A DNA stretch of 64,000 nucleotides from Bimastos eiseni (Eukaryota > Annelida > Clitellata > Crassiclitellata > Lumbricidae), in assembly GCA_959347315.1 (NCBI GenBank), contig OY365806.1, forward strand, positions 56,099,217 to 56,163,216. Reading direction: 5' to 3'. Shown in pieces: positions 33,085 through 45,592 of the stretch; within the stretch, counting starts at the first letter, position 1, and the number at the start of each line of letters is the position of its first letter. The notes beneath the pieces are model-generated. The model searched no databases, was not told the origin of the DNA, and saw only the letters and a list, made by a program, of their open reading frames with translations. The position numbers and the translations under genes are program-made.

Positions 33085-33721
33085 ATTGTAACTTCATTAG
33101 AAGTAATTCGAGGAATCGTAATCGTAATCGTATATGTAATCTCAACATTTCTACAGCGCCTACAACAGCAAAGTCGCGGGAACCAGCTTATTCACGGGCG
33201 CTTAATCAAAACAGAATCCATAGGCAGAGGGTCAAATCCAGAGAGTCAGGCAGGCAGACTACGGTGGATGGGGTTTGGAGTTGAAAAGGTGAGAGAGATA
33301 GGAGGAAGAGGAGGAATCAGGATAGGATTTGCGAAAGAGCAGTGTTTTGAGTTGTGAGTGAAAGACCTATTGAGAAATAGCAAGAGGTAAGGTGTTTGTG
33401 AGCTCGTAGGACGGATCGGATATTTGTCTTAATGCTGGAGGGAGTTTGTTCCAAAGTGGAGGGACAGCAATGGCTATGGAGCGATTTGCAAATTTGAGTG
33501 ATGATGTGACCGGAGTGCGAATTAAGTAGTGTGAGGGTGGAAGAGGAACGGGTTGAACGATGTGGCTGAATCGTGAACAACTGACGGAGATATGTGGACT
33601 GTGAGGATTGCAGTGTATTGTAGGTGAGTGAAATGACCTTATCTTCGATCCGTTCAGCCAGTGGAGTGATTTGAGGGCAGGAGTGATATGGTGATGCTTT
33701 GGGCAGTGCATATTTGCTCAT
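33085..33721 (-). mobile_element. LINE family B, copy 4 with RT C-terminus
   Basis: The longest copy of this family. The minus-strand frame from 33711 reads as a reverse-transcriptase tail: H-H-I-T-P-A-L-K-S-L-H-W-L, then I-A-V-P-P-L-W-N-K-L-P-P-A-L-R. The 3' UTR follows, with GTGAATAAGCTGGTTCC (on the minus strand), a GCGCTGTAGAAATG block and a GATTAC-hexamer tail (33112-33136). This copy links the coding tail to the 3' motifs seen in the other copies. Confidence 0.75.
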
Positions 33722-34822
33722 ACGTTAGTTTAGCTGAACCCCCCCCCCCTTACGCCCACCACCTCCAAATCCCCACACAGTTAGGCTACACTTGAAAATT
33801 GCTGGTGACAAAGATTGACACATGCATCTGGAACTCATTGACCTGTTCTTAGACGCCGTCTACATTTAGACCATAATAATCGTGTTATTAAAGGTCTACG
33901 AACCTATTATACATGTATCTACATACATGCAGAGTGCTTTCTTCTTCTGTATATCTGTGCATTTGTTTTGTATCTGTGTCTGTGTGTTGGTGTGTATGTT
34001 TGTGTGAGTGTTCTGTGTGACCACATTAAACGAATCGCTTCTTGTCTGAAATTTCCCCAATGTCCGATCTGTTGACCCATTCGACCGTGGAGATTTTATT
34101 GAGCGAATTATCGAAAGAGGGAAATAAGTAAGACAGAGACGACAAGTAGAAGGCAGAGGGAAGACGACGCAGAAGAATAACTGGGAAGCTAGGGAAGGGA
34201 GGTGGAAAAGGGACAAGATACCAGGAAAGAATTATTGGACAACGCTTCCTCGTGACAGTGACATAAAGGAGAGGGAGAGGCCTGGGTGGGTGCAGACGAG
34301 GATTAGAGGGGAAAGAGAAGGAGGGCATGGTGGCCACTCTCCCACCCACACTGCCGGATGAAACCGCCAGCAAGGCACGGAACATGGTGTCGATACATGA
34401 CAAGACATGTAACGATATGAGAAGGCTCGATACGATCAATTATGAAATGATCCCTTTAATGGCGTCTGTCTCGTCATCAAGGCAAGTACATCGCAGATTA
34501 TCACATATACACAATGCACATACATACAAATCATGTATACATTGCATCATGTAATAATTATGGGCCTGGTTATATAATATACATTATGGGATATATATTG
34601 CATATACACATAGTAATAAACTTCGATGCTTGGTTTCGTCAATTTGGATATGCAGTCAGAAGGTCAGACAGGTGCATACACGCACACCCCTTCCCTTCTC
34701 TCTGGTCTAGTGCCAACCAGACTTGGATCTCCCCTAAGTATCGCTGGACAACCGGACGTGGTGCAGCGCTCTCTCCAAACAAAGCTCCACGAATCTGTTA
34801 GTGATCGATGCTTCCTCTGAGC
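33722..34822. other. Gene-free stretch
   Basis: A run of C at about 33740-33748. No recognised gene. The minus-strand frame at 34026-34439 has no domain signature. Confidence 0.4.
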
Positions 34823-35143
34823 CAGCGTTTCCCAAACTGCGTTCCGCGGAACCCTAGGGTTCCGTGAGCTAAAGACAAAGAAGGGTTCCGCGGAAAACTT
34901 TCAATGTGAATAAAGTTATTTAATAAAGGTTTTTTGCCTAACATCTGTGTAAAACTCTGTATGACAGACAATTCATATTTCATTTTTGTGTAGTTGTTTG
35001 TAATCTTGTTCTAAACCTGTAATTGTTTGCATTCTAAATCGCTCAATTGTACCTACAACAGAATATGTTTTGTTTCGGACAGGGTTACCGCTAAAAAATT
35101 AAGATGTAAAAGGTTCCGTGGCCAAAAAGATTGGGAAACGCTG
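34823..35143. mobile_element. hAT-like MITE, family C
   Basis: A 321-bp element with inverted ends CAGCGTTTCCCAAACT and (inward) CAGCGTTTCCCAATCT. It is flanked by a perfect 8-bp duplication CTCTGAGC at 34815-34822 and 35144-35151. Internally it has a GGTTCCGYGG theme at both ends. Non-autonomous. Confidence 0.92.
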
Positions 35144-35151
35144 CTCTGAGC

Positions 35152-35670
35152 AATAATTGACAAGGGACAAACGCGGACAGACAGACAAACAGACGGGCGG
35201 ACAGGCCATAGGCTTCACTCATGCATACATAAATGCAGACTCATGCACACAATACGACATAGGCCTACCTACAAACCTACTCACATATAATATGCATACA
35301 TGTATACATGCATTAAACATGGCATATATATAGATAGATAGACAGACAGACGGAAAGACATACAGACACAGAGATAACTGATGGATAGACAGACATATAT
35401 ATATATCTGTTTTGATATGTGATTGTTTGAGATGTGCATGGATGGCATAACGTTGCTTGGAAGTGGAGCTGATTGCTTCTGGAGTCAATCAAAGGAACGG
35501 ATGTCAGAGAAAGAGGAAAGTAAGTCAGTCACCCGAGAATATGATTCTTAGCGACAGAATAATGACGTCTGCGCTTCTTTCATCTTCATTTCCTTCCTCT
35601 GATGAATCATTACACTAAAAGCTGTAACTCTAACATTTCCATGCATAGACCTATTCATGTACACCAATCC
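35152..35670. other. Gene-free stretch with short GACA/TAGA tracts
   Basis: GACA/GACG tracts at about 35178-35200 and TAGATAGA/CAGA at 35330-35360. No gene seen. Confidence 0.5.
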
Positions 35671-35884
35671 GTCCCCTTCGCGTTTATATTACGTCGCTCC
35701 AAATTCCTGATTTTAAGTATAATATAAACCTAAAGGTTAAACTGAGAAGAGAAACAGAACGGAAGAAGACGGAAGAAGAAAACGGAGGAAGATGACGTAT
35801 TCGAAAAGGACAAAATAAAGAATGAAAACTCGGAGAAGACGCGATGAAGAGATGAAGAGGACGCGAATAAGACGAGAGAGAGAG
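35671..35884 (+). repeat. 214-bp duplicated segment, copy 2
   Basis: About 99% identical to 32012-32225, 3.66 kb away. Its right edge abuts the LINE family B tail at 35885 exactly where homology to copy 1 stops. Confidence 0.9.
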
Positions 35885-35995
35885 GCAAACTTTTTCAGCA
35901 ATGAGCATTCCTAACTCAATTACCGAGAATCTCCTGGAACAACTAATCGTACATGTAATTGCAATCTCCAAACTTCTAAAACGCCACTCGAAAAC
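35885..35995 (-). mobile_element. LINE family B 3' end, copy 5
   Basis: The reverse complement matches 30390-30502, including GAGTGGCGTTTTAGAAGTTT and the ATGAGCATTCC block (on this strand). Only the 3' end is present. Confidence 0.7.
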
Positions 35996-36009
35996 CAGTG
36001 TGTATGCAA

Positions 36010-36425
36010 GACTTGAAACTTCAAGACCAAGACGAGACCGAGACAGGTAGGTACCAAGACCGAGACCGAGAAACTAGGCTCAAGACAGTACGAGACAGTA
36101 AAAGACAAGTGATCCTATATAAAATGCTGTGAAATACTAATGTGCCAGTTTTCGGGAATAAGGTTCATTTGTAATTTCAATTTAAAACTTGTAATGTATG
36201 TAGTAGCAATTCCTAATAATAGATTTTTATATTGCCGCAAGATTTTAAGACAGTTAACGCGAAACTTATCGAGATCTCTTGCTCGAGACAACACAAGACT
36301 TTCACTTCAAGACAGTTTCTAAAAATTCGAGACACTACCTCGAGACCGAGACCGAGACAGCAGGCTTTCGAGACCGAGACACTAAAAAACTGTCTCGAGA
36401 CGTCTCGAGACGTCTCGAGACTGAG
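36010..36425. repeat. GAGACCGAGAC-rich degenerate repeat
   Basis: Scattered GACCAAGACGAGACC and GAGACCGAGAC units, denser at both ends, with TCTCGAGACG palindromic joints at 36395-36420. Same theme as the arrays at 27.7 and 28.5 kb. Confidence 0.75.
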
Positions 36426-39152
36426 ACACCATACAACTCTGTCGAAAACTAAGTGACTTCGTATATCGACATCCAATGAATCAGTGTATCTCTATCTGTG
36501 AATCTCCGTAGGCCTATCTATATCTATAGATCGTTGTATATCTAGTGTAGATGTTTATATCTATATCTGTAGATCCATGTATCTCTAATTATCTATATAT
36601 CATAGATATTAATATCTAAATATGTTGTTCTTTTTGTCGTTCTTTATATCTCTTTCTTTAGATCTTTATAAGTAGATCATGTGATGACTTTGAAAAGAAT
36701 TATCGATTAATGTTGGTATTTTGGGGTTCCTAAAAAACCAGTTTATGGTACCCTAAAAAAAATTGTCTGCTTGAAATCACTTCTTTAGTTCCTCCAATTG
36801 CTTTGTAAATGGCTAATTTGGCATTGATTACCAACAATTTCGTGCTTTTCTTGCAAACGACACAGAGATAAATTCAAATTTTTGTCAGTGAGGACAACTT
36901 GTTGCCTCCATTTGACGTAAGACGAGAATGGTCAGACCAGTTAAAGGGTCAATCGAGACAAGGTCACCGAATCATGCATGCCAATCAGGTTTTTCAGCCT
37001 CGCTTAATGGCTTAATTTTAATAACGTGAAAACATGTGTGCATGCTGATATCAAAGGTTGTGTGTTTCTACGTAGGCCTACGGGCTGGACGCTGGCTGCT
37101 ATTTTAAACTGATGCGCGAGAAATAGGCCGACCGCGATTTGTCACGCGTTCGTCAGGCGCGTACGAGCTACGAGTCTACGACACTAAGGCTTGTGAATTT
37201 GTGAATCTCACCATCGAAGGAAATTATAAGATAAAATAACTTTACATCGGCCGAGGAAGCGCCCCTCAGCCCTTGGCGCCCTGAAACAATTGTTCCACAT
37301 CGATCCATGGAGCTATGACACTGCTTTCACGAAAATTTATTAATCTCTTAAAGAGTCTTGCTTGTAATCGGTTCAGTAAAAATGACGCAGGCAGCGTAGA
37401 AATCGTACGTTTAGTTTTATGGTTGCGGAGTACGCTTACTTGGAAGAGGGACTTCCGAAATGTCGTGCGTCACGACAGCGTATAATGGATTAGCGAAAGA
37501 ATCGTTGTATGGCAGCTGCAGTGACTGCATGGTTGAGGAGTGAATGCATTGAGCGTGAGATGGTCTTTGTCTTCTACACAGACTGTAATAGTTGTCGATT
37601 GACTCAGCTAATGAGGGAGGACAGGAGTCGATCGGGTGCAGCAGCAGCAGCCGGCGTCTCCCAGCCTCCTCAGCGACGAGGCAGTCGTTCGCTGCTCTGC
37701 ATTGACGACATCTGTAGAGGACATCGATGCGTCCGTCGGCCATGACTGGCGAACTTGTGAGGCAGAAACAGAGACAGACGCAGGAACAGAGACAGAGGTA
37801 GAGGCAGAGGCAGAGGCAGAGGCAGAGACATAGGCATACACAGTGGCCGACCAATGTTCATCCTGAGGCGTGGGTATGCAGAGGCCAGACAGAACCAGGA
37901 CTAACTATTTCAACGATACTTCAACCGATACGCGTCACTTCAGTGTCTCGAGTCCGCATCTTCCTCCTCTTCGTCGTCGACGTCATCATCATCGTCATCA
38001 TATCGGTCAGTCAGTTCAATATCTGTCTCAATCGATTTTCATCAGTTGAGCTGTTTAATGATCCGCGTTGTACGTTTTAAATAATGTAACTTTGGTCGTC
38101 TCAGAAATCGAAACTCAGTCACAGTTAAACGAAACTAAATGTCACATGTAAAATAAGCAAGTTTAGAAATTGAGGTCCTCTGGGATGGGGTTCAATAATT
38201 CACGCTTTGCTTAGCACATCTGATAGGAAGGGTTTTCTAGCGGCACACGTATACACATCAAAAGAAGCTAAGCCTATAAGAAGTCTTTTCACCATATATA
38301 CAATTATACATACATACATACATACGTGTATACACTTGCAACACACACACAAATAAATGCATAAGAAACTCTTAGATCAGCTGTGTATGATCTGTTTCCT
38401 GCTGTATCTGTTTATCTGACTGCTTCCTATATTATATGCATACTGAGGGTTAATTAGGTCTAATATGTAGATTTAATCATATCAAATGCACAAGGCGCTT
38501 ATCAAACCTCGTATCTTTGTGTCTATGACTGAAATGAGTCCGATTTTTAGCTGCGTCTGGTCCATTTCAGTGAAATTGCCCCATTTGGGTGGAATTGCCC
38601 CATGTGGGTGGAATTTCTAGGCAGAAGAAGCATCGATCATAAGTTGGACAGTAGTCCCGCCTTTCTGGAAGATACTGTAAATTGGACGTTTTTGCTAACA
38701 ATGCCTTTGAGGTCTGGGATGGGGGGGAGTGAGATGTTATCTCCAATGCTTCGATTCTTATATTTGCCTCTGTCCATTCTGCCTTCCTTTCTTCCTTCTT
38801 TCATTCCATTTCTTTCTTTTTCTTCATTTCTGTGTTCTCTGTTTAAGACCTTATATTTTTTTTATTCATATATTTTATGTTTTTCTCACATCGCCTGTTT
38901 GTCCGTTCGTCCGTCCGTTCGCATATATCCTTCTGGGATTAGTTGATCTCTGCGATCCGTCGGACGATTCCTCGTTGAGATCTTATCGTATCCTCTGTAG
39001 GACTGCAATGGACCAGATTCATCTTATGTCATCCTCCCAGAAAGTCTTATTATTGGCGTATGTCGTCTTTCTACTTTGTGTTTTTGTAACTTTGTACTTC
39101 GTGTGATGCTTATACATAGAAGTGAGGAGGATTGAGAGGAGAAGCAGAGAGG
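36426..39152. other. Gene-free stretch upstream of HCN exon
   Basis: TATC/ATCT-rich text at about 36480-36670, an AGGCAG-type hexamer run at 37770-37830 and CATA units near 38308-38326. No gene recognised. The region just left of 39153 presumably holds the 5' UTR of the channel gene. Confidence 0.4.
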
Positions 39153-40132
39153 ATGGACGCTGACCTCAGCACATTCAAGACACTGAAGGAGAATTTCTCG
39201 GCTCAGTCGGAGAAATCGCTCAGATGGCGAGGATCCTGTTCTCGATTCGACAGAGCTTCATCGATGCCACTAGATCGACCGTCGTCGAATGTCAATCCTC
39301 ATCGCAAGGATCGACACAACAGATCGACGAAGAATGTCCCCAGGATGTCTGCAGGGAGCGTCGATGCCACCGACCACAAGATCGCCGACTTTCAGAAGTT
39401 GAATCGTCTTCTTATGACTGGAAGGACGTTGAGTGACTCCCTGGAAAAACTGGTGGAAGAGACGACGAACCACTCGGCTCCGTCCTCGGACGACCCTCCC
39501 TACCACCCCTCGAAACAGTCGACGAAGACACGCGAAGATGGGAAGTGGTTCCGCCGGGGAAAGCCCTCGGACCGCGCTGGATCGCGCTTGATCAGTCTTC
39601 GAGAGATCTCGTCGAGCGCTCCACTCATTGAGATCGTCGAAAGTGGACCGAAGGGGTTCTTAGACACGATTCGGGGTTCGGGTCGCCAGGCAGCCAACAA
39701 CGACGCCAGAACGCCACGCATCTTTGCCCCTCTGACACCGGACATACGCGTTCACATTGCCTCAGACAGCGATGACGATCAAGATGACGTCTTGAGACGC
39801 GAAATGGAACCAGGGAGACGACTTCCGGCGTCGCTCGACGGACTCATCGACTCGCTTCACTGCATCGCTGATGAACGAGCGAGGATGATGGACGGGAATC
39901 GGTCTCGCATGGACGACACCGATCAACCGCCCGTGACGAACACCCAGCCACCGACGACGACGGTAGCCGTTGTGCCAACGAATTACCTGCGCGATCAGAT
40001 CGCATCTCTGTTCCAGGTATCAGATAACAAATTGGCGCTGAAACTATTTGGAAACAAGAATGCTCTGCTGAGAGAGAAACTACGACAGAAGGCAGTGGGA
40101 AACTGCGTCATCCATCCATGCAGCACCTTTCG
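39153..40132 (+). CDS. HCN: HCN-type cation channel, first coding exon (partial)
   Basis: The exon runs from the first in-frame ATG to a donor (TTTCG|GTTGGT at 40132/40133), giving 326 codons plus two bases. Residues 1-270 are a long, polar, probably disordered cytosolic N-terminus rich in S, R and D. The last about 50 residues match the conserved N-terminal domain before S1 of hyperpolarisation-activated cyclic-nucleotide-gated channels: N-Y-L-R-D-Q-I, L-A-L-K-L-F-G-N-K-N-A-L and V-I-H-P-C-S-T-F-R. The usual human form is F-S-L-R-M-F-G-S-Q-K-A and I-I-H-P-Y-S-D-F-R. The exon ends exactly where HCN genes split before S1. Membrane segments, the GYG filter and the cyclic-nucleotide-binding domain were not found, so they lie beyond the window or in short exons I missed. 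Role: pacemaker-type Na/K current. A truncated pseudogene is possible. Confidence 0.75.
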
Positions 40133-40144
40133 GTTGGTTCATAT

Positions 40145-40619
40145 TCTTATTAATTAATTAATTCATTCATTCATTCATTCTGAGCATTTGTATAGCGTCC
40201 CATCAAGAACCTACTTAGGAGCACTCCCTGCCCAGCCACGACTACAGAAAAAAAATCCTGAGGGACTCCTTAAAGCTTGACGGTTGGGCTACAAACAGAG
40301 AGTGAAGCTCAAGTTGGAGAACGTGCCATATAGAAAGGCCCCCAACCGAGAAAGCAAGCCCCTGCCTAATAACCAGTCGAGCCCGTGGAACTAGAAGTGC
40401 ACACCTCGTTGCAGAGCGAAGTACATGACACGCTGCGACGTCAGACATTGGGTGGGAGAGATGACGCAAGTAAGATGGAGCACAACCAGGAACGCAACGC
40501 GAAACCAGAGTTACAATGCGGTATGAAATTCGTTGGGACACAAGCAGCCAATGCAATGCAATGCAATTGTGCATGTATGTAGAAACAGAGGAGAATTTAT
40601 TCCATTTTTGAGTTGCCAT
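40145..40619 (-). mobile_element. L2-like LINE 3' end in HCN intron
   Basis: The minus-strand frame shows the reverse-transcriptase tail: L-H-W-L-L-V-S-Q-R-I-S-Y-R-I-V, R-S-A-T-R-C, and F-S-V-G-G-L-S-I-W. It ends in a GCTATACAAATGCTCAGAA stretch with a TGAA tail (40160-40181). Open for 125 codons, so only moderately decayed. It sits in the first intron of the HCN gene, antisense to it. Confidence 0.8.
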
Positions 40620-40834
40620 CCACCCAACAACCCGCCCATCAATGCGACTGGACTATTACATCCATCCGTTCATACATGCATCCATTCATCTATCCCATTC
40701 ATATGTACGCCCATTCATCCGCGCACACATTCATACATCCATCCATGCATGCTTGTTTGTATGTATGTATATATGTGTGCATGGGTGTATGTATCAGTAT
40801 CCTACAAAAACACTTTCTCGGCGTTAGTATGTAC

Positions 40835-40867
<33 letters not shown>

Positions 40868-41337
40868 AATTCCTATTACCTTTTGCAACTGAACTATTAC
40901 ATCAGCATACAACCAAGGCACAGGAATCTAGGCAAGAGTCACCAATGACGGGCCAACGCACACACGCAGAGCCAGCCATTCGGATTACAGTTGACAGACG
41001 GTAGGTATGTTCAGAGTCTCTGAACCAAGTGGCGTCGATAGGGTGAGGAGACGACAGACGACATCGCAGCACACGATGATGCAGCGTTCTCTCTTTGGTT
41101 GAAGGTGACGTCAATCCGGATAATTCATCGAAGTGTCAGGTGTAGATAGGAGAAGCATTCGTCACAGATCGGTCGGTGGATTAAAGTACCGCTAGTGACT
41201 AACGGTCGAGGTAGCTCCAATGACTCGAGCTATCACCCTCCGCCGAAACAAACAAAACCCCACATGTACGTATGGGGTGAACTACACGGTCCGGCACGAA
41301 CCTATTTCGCTGGCTCTGGTCACTTCTAAACCGTTTC
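40620..41337. other. Gene-free stretch with CATC/CATT and TA tracts
   Basis: CATCCATTCATC-type text at 40655-40750 and TA at 40835-40867. No HCN exon recognised here. Confidence 0.45.
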
Positions 41338-41540
41338 CGTACGATCCACGGCCACTGTCGAGCTGACCTCCTCAGATGGTCCCAGGCCATGTCGACCTTG
41401 TGCGAGTGTGGCGATGTACAGACGATGTTCCACATAGCGTAGGTCTGCGCAATATCAAGATTTCGGGGCGGTCTCCGGGCTCTTCAGAGAGCCGAGGAAG
41501 CTGGAAGGCCTGGCACAGCAAGATAAGAATACGGTCCGTA
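41338..41540 (+). pseudogene. LINE C-terminal zinc-knuckle fragment
   Basis: In plus frame: R-T-I-H-G-H-C-R-A-D-L-L-R-W, then T-L-C-E-C-G-D-V-Q-T-M-F-H-I-A, a stop, and a residual tail. The C-x-C-G-x-x-Q-T-M-x-H-I arrangement is the cysteine-histidine motif at the C-terminus of many non-LTR retrotransposons (endonuclease-reverse transcriptase type). The in-frame TAG and a second stop make it a relic. Confidence 0.65.
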
Positions 41541-44087
41541 GTATATGGTTCAGACTCGATCGACGTAAGAACCAAGTGCAATCACATGTAGGCCTAGGTT
41601 CGTGTCGGAGCGTGTAGTTCACCCTATATTCAACCCGGTCAGAACCTTGAAATGTTCAGCACAAATATAAACAGTCCATTTTCTGCAGTCTCCCAAAGAA
41701 CAAGGAATAGATAATAATAGCAACAATAAAAATATAATAATATTAACATATTATATATATATATTCTTATTTAAATTGATCGTCGGTTCATTCAAATTTA
41801 GAGGAATCATAATTGCAAAGTATGTCAATGAACGTCTTCTGCGCTAAAAAAATTGCCAGACAACAGTCAAATGAGAATCCGCCGGACATGTATATAAGGT
41901 CAATTCGATTCGTTAGAAGGAGACAGACGGTGACGATGGATTGTATTTGAATTGGAAGGGTGTCATAAAGGATGTTATCTAGAGAAGATCCTTGAAAGAG
42001 TGCTTTCACTGTCGGCTGAAAGGCGAGAAAGTGGCAGGAGGTAGAAAATAGAAATGTATGGATGAATTAGTTCTGGACGCAGTTCGCGAACTGTTTGAGT
42101 TAGGGATCAGTGTAAAGAGTGGGCAGCAGATAAACTGTTAAACAAATTCTTCGGAAGGTGGGTTAATTGTACGATCGACTTTTCGTGTTCTACTCCCCGG
42201 CACAAAATTGAAAAGTCAGGTCACTCAATAAAACTGGTCAGCGCCAAATATTGGCCGCGGGATACATCCACCCCCAACCAATAACCATGGAGACATATGA
42301 TGATGCCATTAAAATACACAAGAGCTACAACAGTACATATGGAACGTAGCATTATACAGTACCCTTTTGAACTTTGAAGACTAGATCACGTGATCATCTT
42401 ATACCAAAAGCAGTACAGGCAGAGAGGCATCTAAAGACAGACAGACAGACAGACAGATGAAGCAAACGATCATAACAATGCGGCGATAGAGAAAGCGTCA
42501 AGAAAACAGAAAGTAATGACATCCAAGCTTGTTACAAGCATGCAGCTATGCACATATTCATTATACTGTATATATATATGATGTATTTATTATAATGTAT
42601 TTATGTAAATTATATATAATGTATATATATATAGCTCATGTTTATCATATATATATATATCACACATATCGCAAGTTAAATACCAATATTCTTAAAACAA
42701 GTATTTATTCAAATTAAAGATTGTTACTGCGAGACTGCCTTGTGGTATTTGCGGCCATGCAACAGTAAGACTATAGTTAAAACAACACCACCAAAAGTGA
42801 CTGGACTTCTTATTCTGATGTGCGTAAAACTTGTTACATGCGAAATAACTGTTTGGGTGGTTATACATAACAATGGAAATTGTTATTGGAAATGATTATA
42901 GAAGTTTCCACAGCTCGTCGCATAAACGTTCTTGGCATATTTATCATAATGGTTAAGTAAGTATGTGGATTCAGAATTATAATTACCTAAGACGCAAAAG
43001 CCCAAGACGGATCAGTATACCACTAAGACTAATCGCCGTTTTACTTGCATACCGTCGATTACGATGTGTTTCTGGGGCTATACATGTATGACTTTTGGTA
43101 TGTATGAGTACCGGTATGATTGCAGGCGGCCAGGAGAGGTACCGGCATGGCATACCGTTTCACACCGTCCCACTTAAATCCCTGGACCGTATCAGACCAC
43201 CCATATAGTCAAACATCACAAGAGGCTCGAATTCAGATTTATAGGCTATATCTGCAGTCTTAATAGGAACCTAAGCATCTAGTGTTCCTATGTATTTATC
43301 TGTGTTCCTTTATTCATCCTTTATTCACTCTGATGTAATAGATGCGTATAGTTAATCATGTGCTAGTCGTCCAATAATGAGTCCTTGAATCCGTGATCGA
43401 TGTCAGTCCGATGATCAGCTAAGACGTAATATTATGATCGATGTCATTCGATCTCGTGTCCGTCGTCGTCGTCTTATGACTGCATCGTCAGTTGATGAAG
43501 CGGCGAACTGGGGCGATGCTTAACGATCTCACTACGAATCCAGTTAATGACAATTGGTCGGTGCAGAGACGATCTGACCCTTCGTCCCTTGGAAGGGTGG
43601 GTCATTGAGAACAGACGCGTTAACGATCGGACAGATGAACGAATGGGATGACATGAATCCTCCTCCTCCTCCTCCTCTTCCTCTTTCTCCTCCCGCTTCT
43701 CCACTCCCCTCCTCAGCTCCTCCTCCCATCCTCCCCTCTTCTTCTTCGTCCTCCTCCTCCTTCTGCTCTAACTCATCCTCCAATTATGAGCAAGGACAAT
43801 GCAGCTCCACTCCATTATAAATCAACTGTGCTGTCATTCTGCCAAGTTGCTTCCGCCCTTCCTCTCATCCTTCTATCTGACATCTTCTCTTCCACTTGTG
43901 AAGTGTCTGTTCTTCGCTATATACTTATTATTACCTCGTGAATATTTCATACACAGGTCAATCCGCCTATGTTCCGTAACTTCATCCGTTCATCCTTGCA
44001 CGCAGACATTACATTACACGCGTCGGTCGCTTCATTCATCCATATTATAACACAATACGTGCATTCTTGCGCCTAGCTTTCGTTGGT
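41541..44087. other. Gene-free stretch
   Basis: GACA repeat at 42438-42458, TA/AT-rich tracts at 42560-42660 and a CTCCTC-rich tract at 43655-43770. A sequence ending CACTTAAATCCCTG (to 43182), read on the other strand, starts CAGGGATTTAAGTGGGAC and resembles a hAT end, but no partner was found. No gene recognised. Confidence 0.4.
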
Positions 44088-44170
44088 TTTCATTCATTCA
44101 GAATATTTATTTAGCGCCAGTCAAAGATAATTACTCAGAGGAGCTTTGGTTATCTCCCGTTTGTCTGGTG
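44088..44170 (-). mobile_element. L2-like LINE 3' tail
   Basis: On the minus strand GGCGCTAAATAAATATTCTG is followed by a short GAATGAATGAA tail. This is the same layout as the tails at 252-272 and 40160-40181. Only the 3' end is recognisable. Confidence 0.6.
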
Positions 44171-45592
44171 CTCTGCTCGATCCTACTATTGTCTTTCCTT
44201 TCATTCCAGCTCAACCACTGACTGAACCCTAAACTCATTCCCAGAAAATATGAAACCCTCGGATAGTTCCCACGTGCATGCGCCTGTCTCCTACGTTCTC
44301 TTCACTGCAGCAGCCATTCGCTTTGCTATTTGAATCAATAAGACAATTGGCGCGACAATAGCTATTAATTACCGTCAGAAAATGACTGATGGGTTTAAGT
44401 TTAATTGAAAAGGAATGTCAGACCACAACCTTTATAACCTAATCATCTACCTGAACATTTGAATGAATCCTAATGAGATGCCAATCCACCTTACTTGGAT
44501 TTATGACTTGCTAAACGACCAGGAGGACCATATTAATTTTCATATTTCAATAGAAATGACTGGAATTAGCCCATTGCCCGATGTACAGTAACCACTCAGG
44601 AACACAATATACTGAATGAATGAGGTCCTTATATATACAGTTGAGTCTATGTTTACACAGTCAACCTTCGCAAGGGGTTCACATTATGATTTATACGCCT
44701 GCAGTATGCATGTGTATGTATCTAAGCATATTGTCTGGGTGACCTGTACTTGAGGTTAAGTCTGATTTGTAGATGGATCATTAGAGAACGTAGAGCTATT
44801 GCGTTGTCTAAGATCGAAATGGATCAGATGCCTTTCTGTGAGTTATCCAACGAGGTTCAACGAAGCTAATAAATAAAAGAAGAAATCGCTCTAAAGAATT
44901 ATTTATTGACAAGACCCAGCAAGAGATAAATGGGCCGCAGATCACTGACTTCGTCCTTTTCTCAGATTAATGCAGTAACACTTGCCATGGGGCAACTCAC
45001 TTGCGTTGTCTGTCGGTCTGTCTGTCTGCTTGTCCGTCTGCTTGGCTGTCTATCTGTCCGCTTATGTTCGTTTCGGTTTCTCTTAGAGTCCACCCATCCA
45101 TCCGTCAACCATGCATTCGGAATTGAACTTCCAGGATGAGTACAGTTACTCCAGTCAAAACTATGAAGCGAGAGTTCGAGAGGATATGGGAAGAGCCTAT
45201 GGTGGAAACGAGGAGAGCTGGAGGAAGAGGGAAGAGTAGGAGTTTTAGAGGAAGAATGGAAGGAAGGGAAGATGAGAGAGTAGAAGGCTTAGGGGAGAAA
45301 GGAAAGGAAGGAATCAGAAAGGGTGGATAACAGTGAGCTCGATAGGACTATATGGAAAAATACTAAGGACGGAGAACGAGAGAGAATGAGAAGAAGTCTA
45401 CGTATTGTATTCTTCTTTGTTTGCATATTTAATGGAACAAAACCTGAGAAGCGAAGAACTCGTGCAACCGATCAGACGGAATATCGAACGACGGATGGTG
45501 TCTGGGTGTCAGTGAATCCGTCACGGTTCAGGTCACAGAAAGACACGCAAGACACAACACACGCCGACGATCCTCCCGCCCACCATCCTCTC
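44171..45592. other. Gene-free stretch
   Basis: No gene recognised. The frame that starts near 45323 is open only because it runs into the following minisatellite. Confidence 0.45.

Noticed and set aside
39132..39152. Earlier start of the HCN exon
   Set aside because: That start codon is TTG; the first ATG in frame is 39153.
43130..43182. hAT transposon end (CAGGGATTTAAGTGGGAC on the minus strand)
   Set aside because: No partner end or duplication could be found, so not listed as an element.
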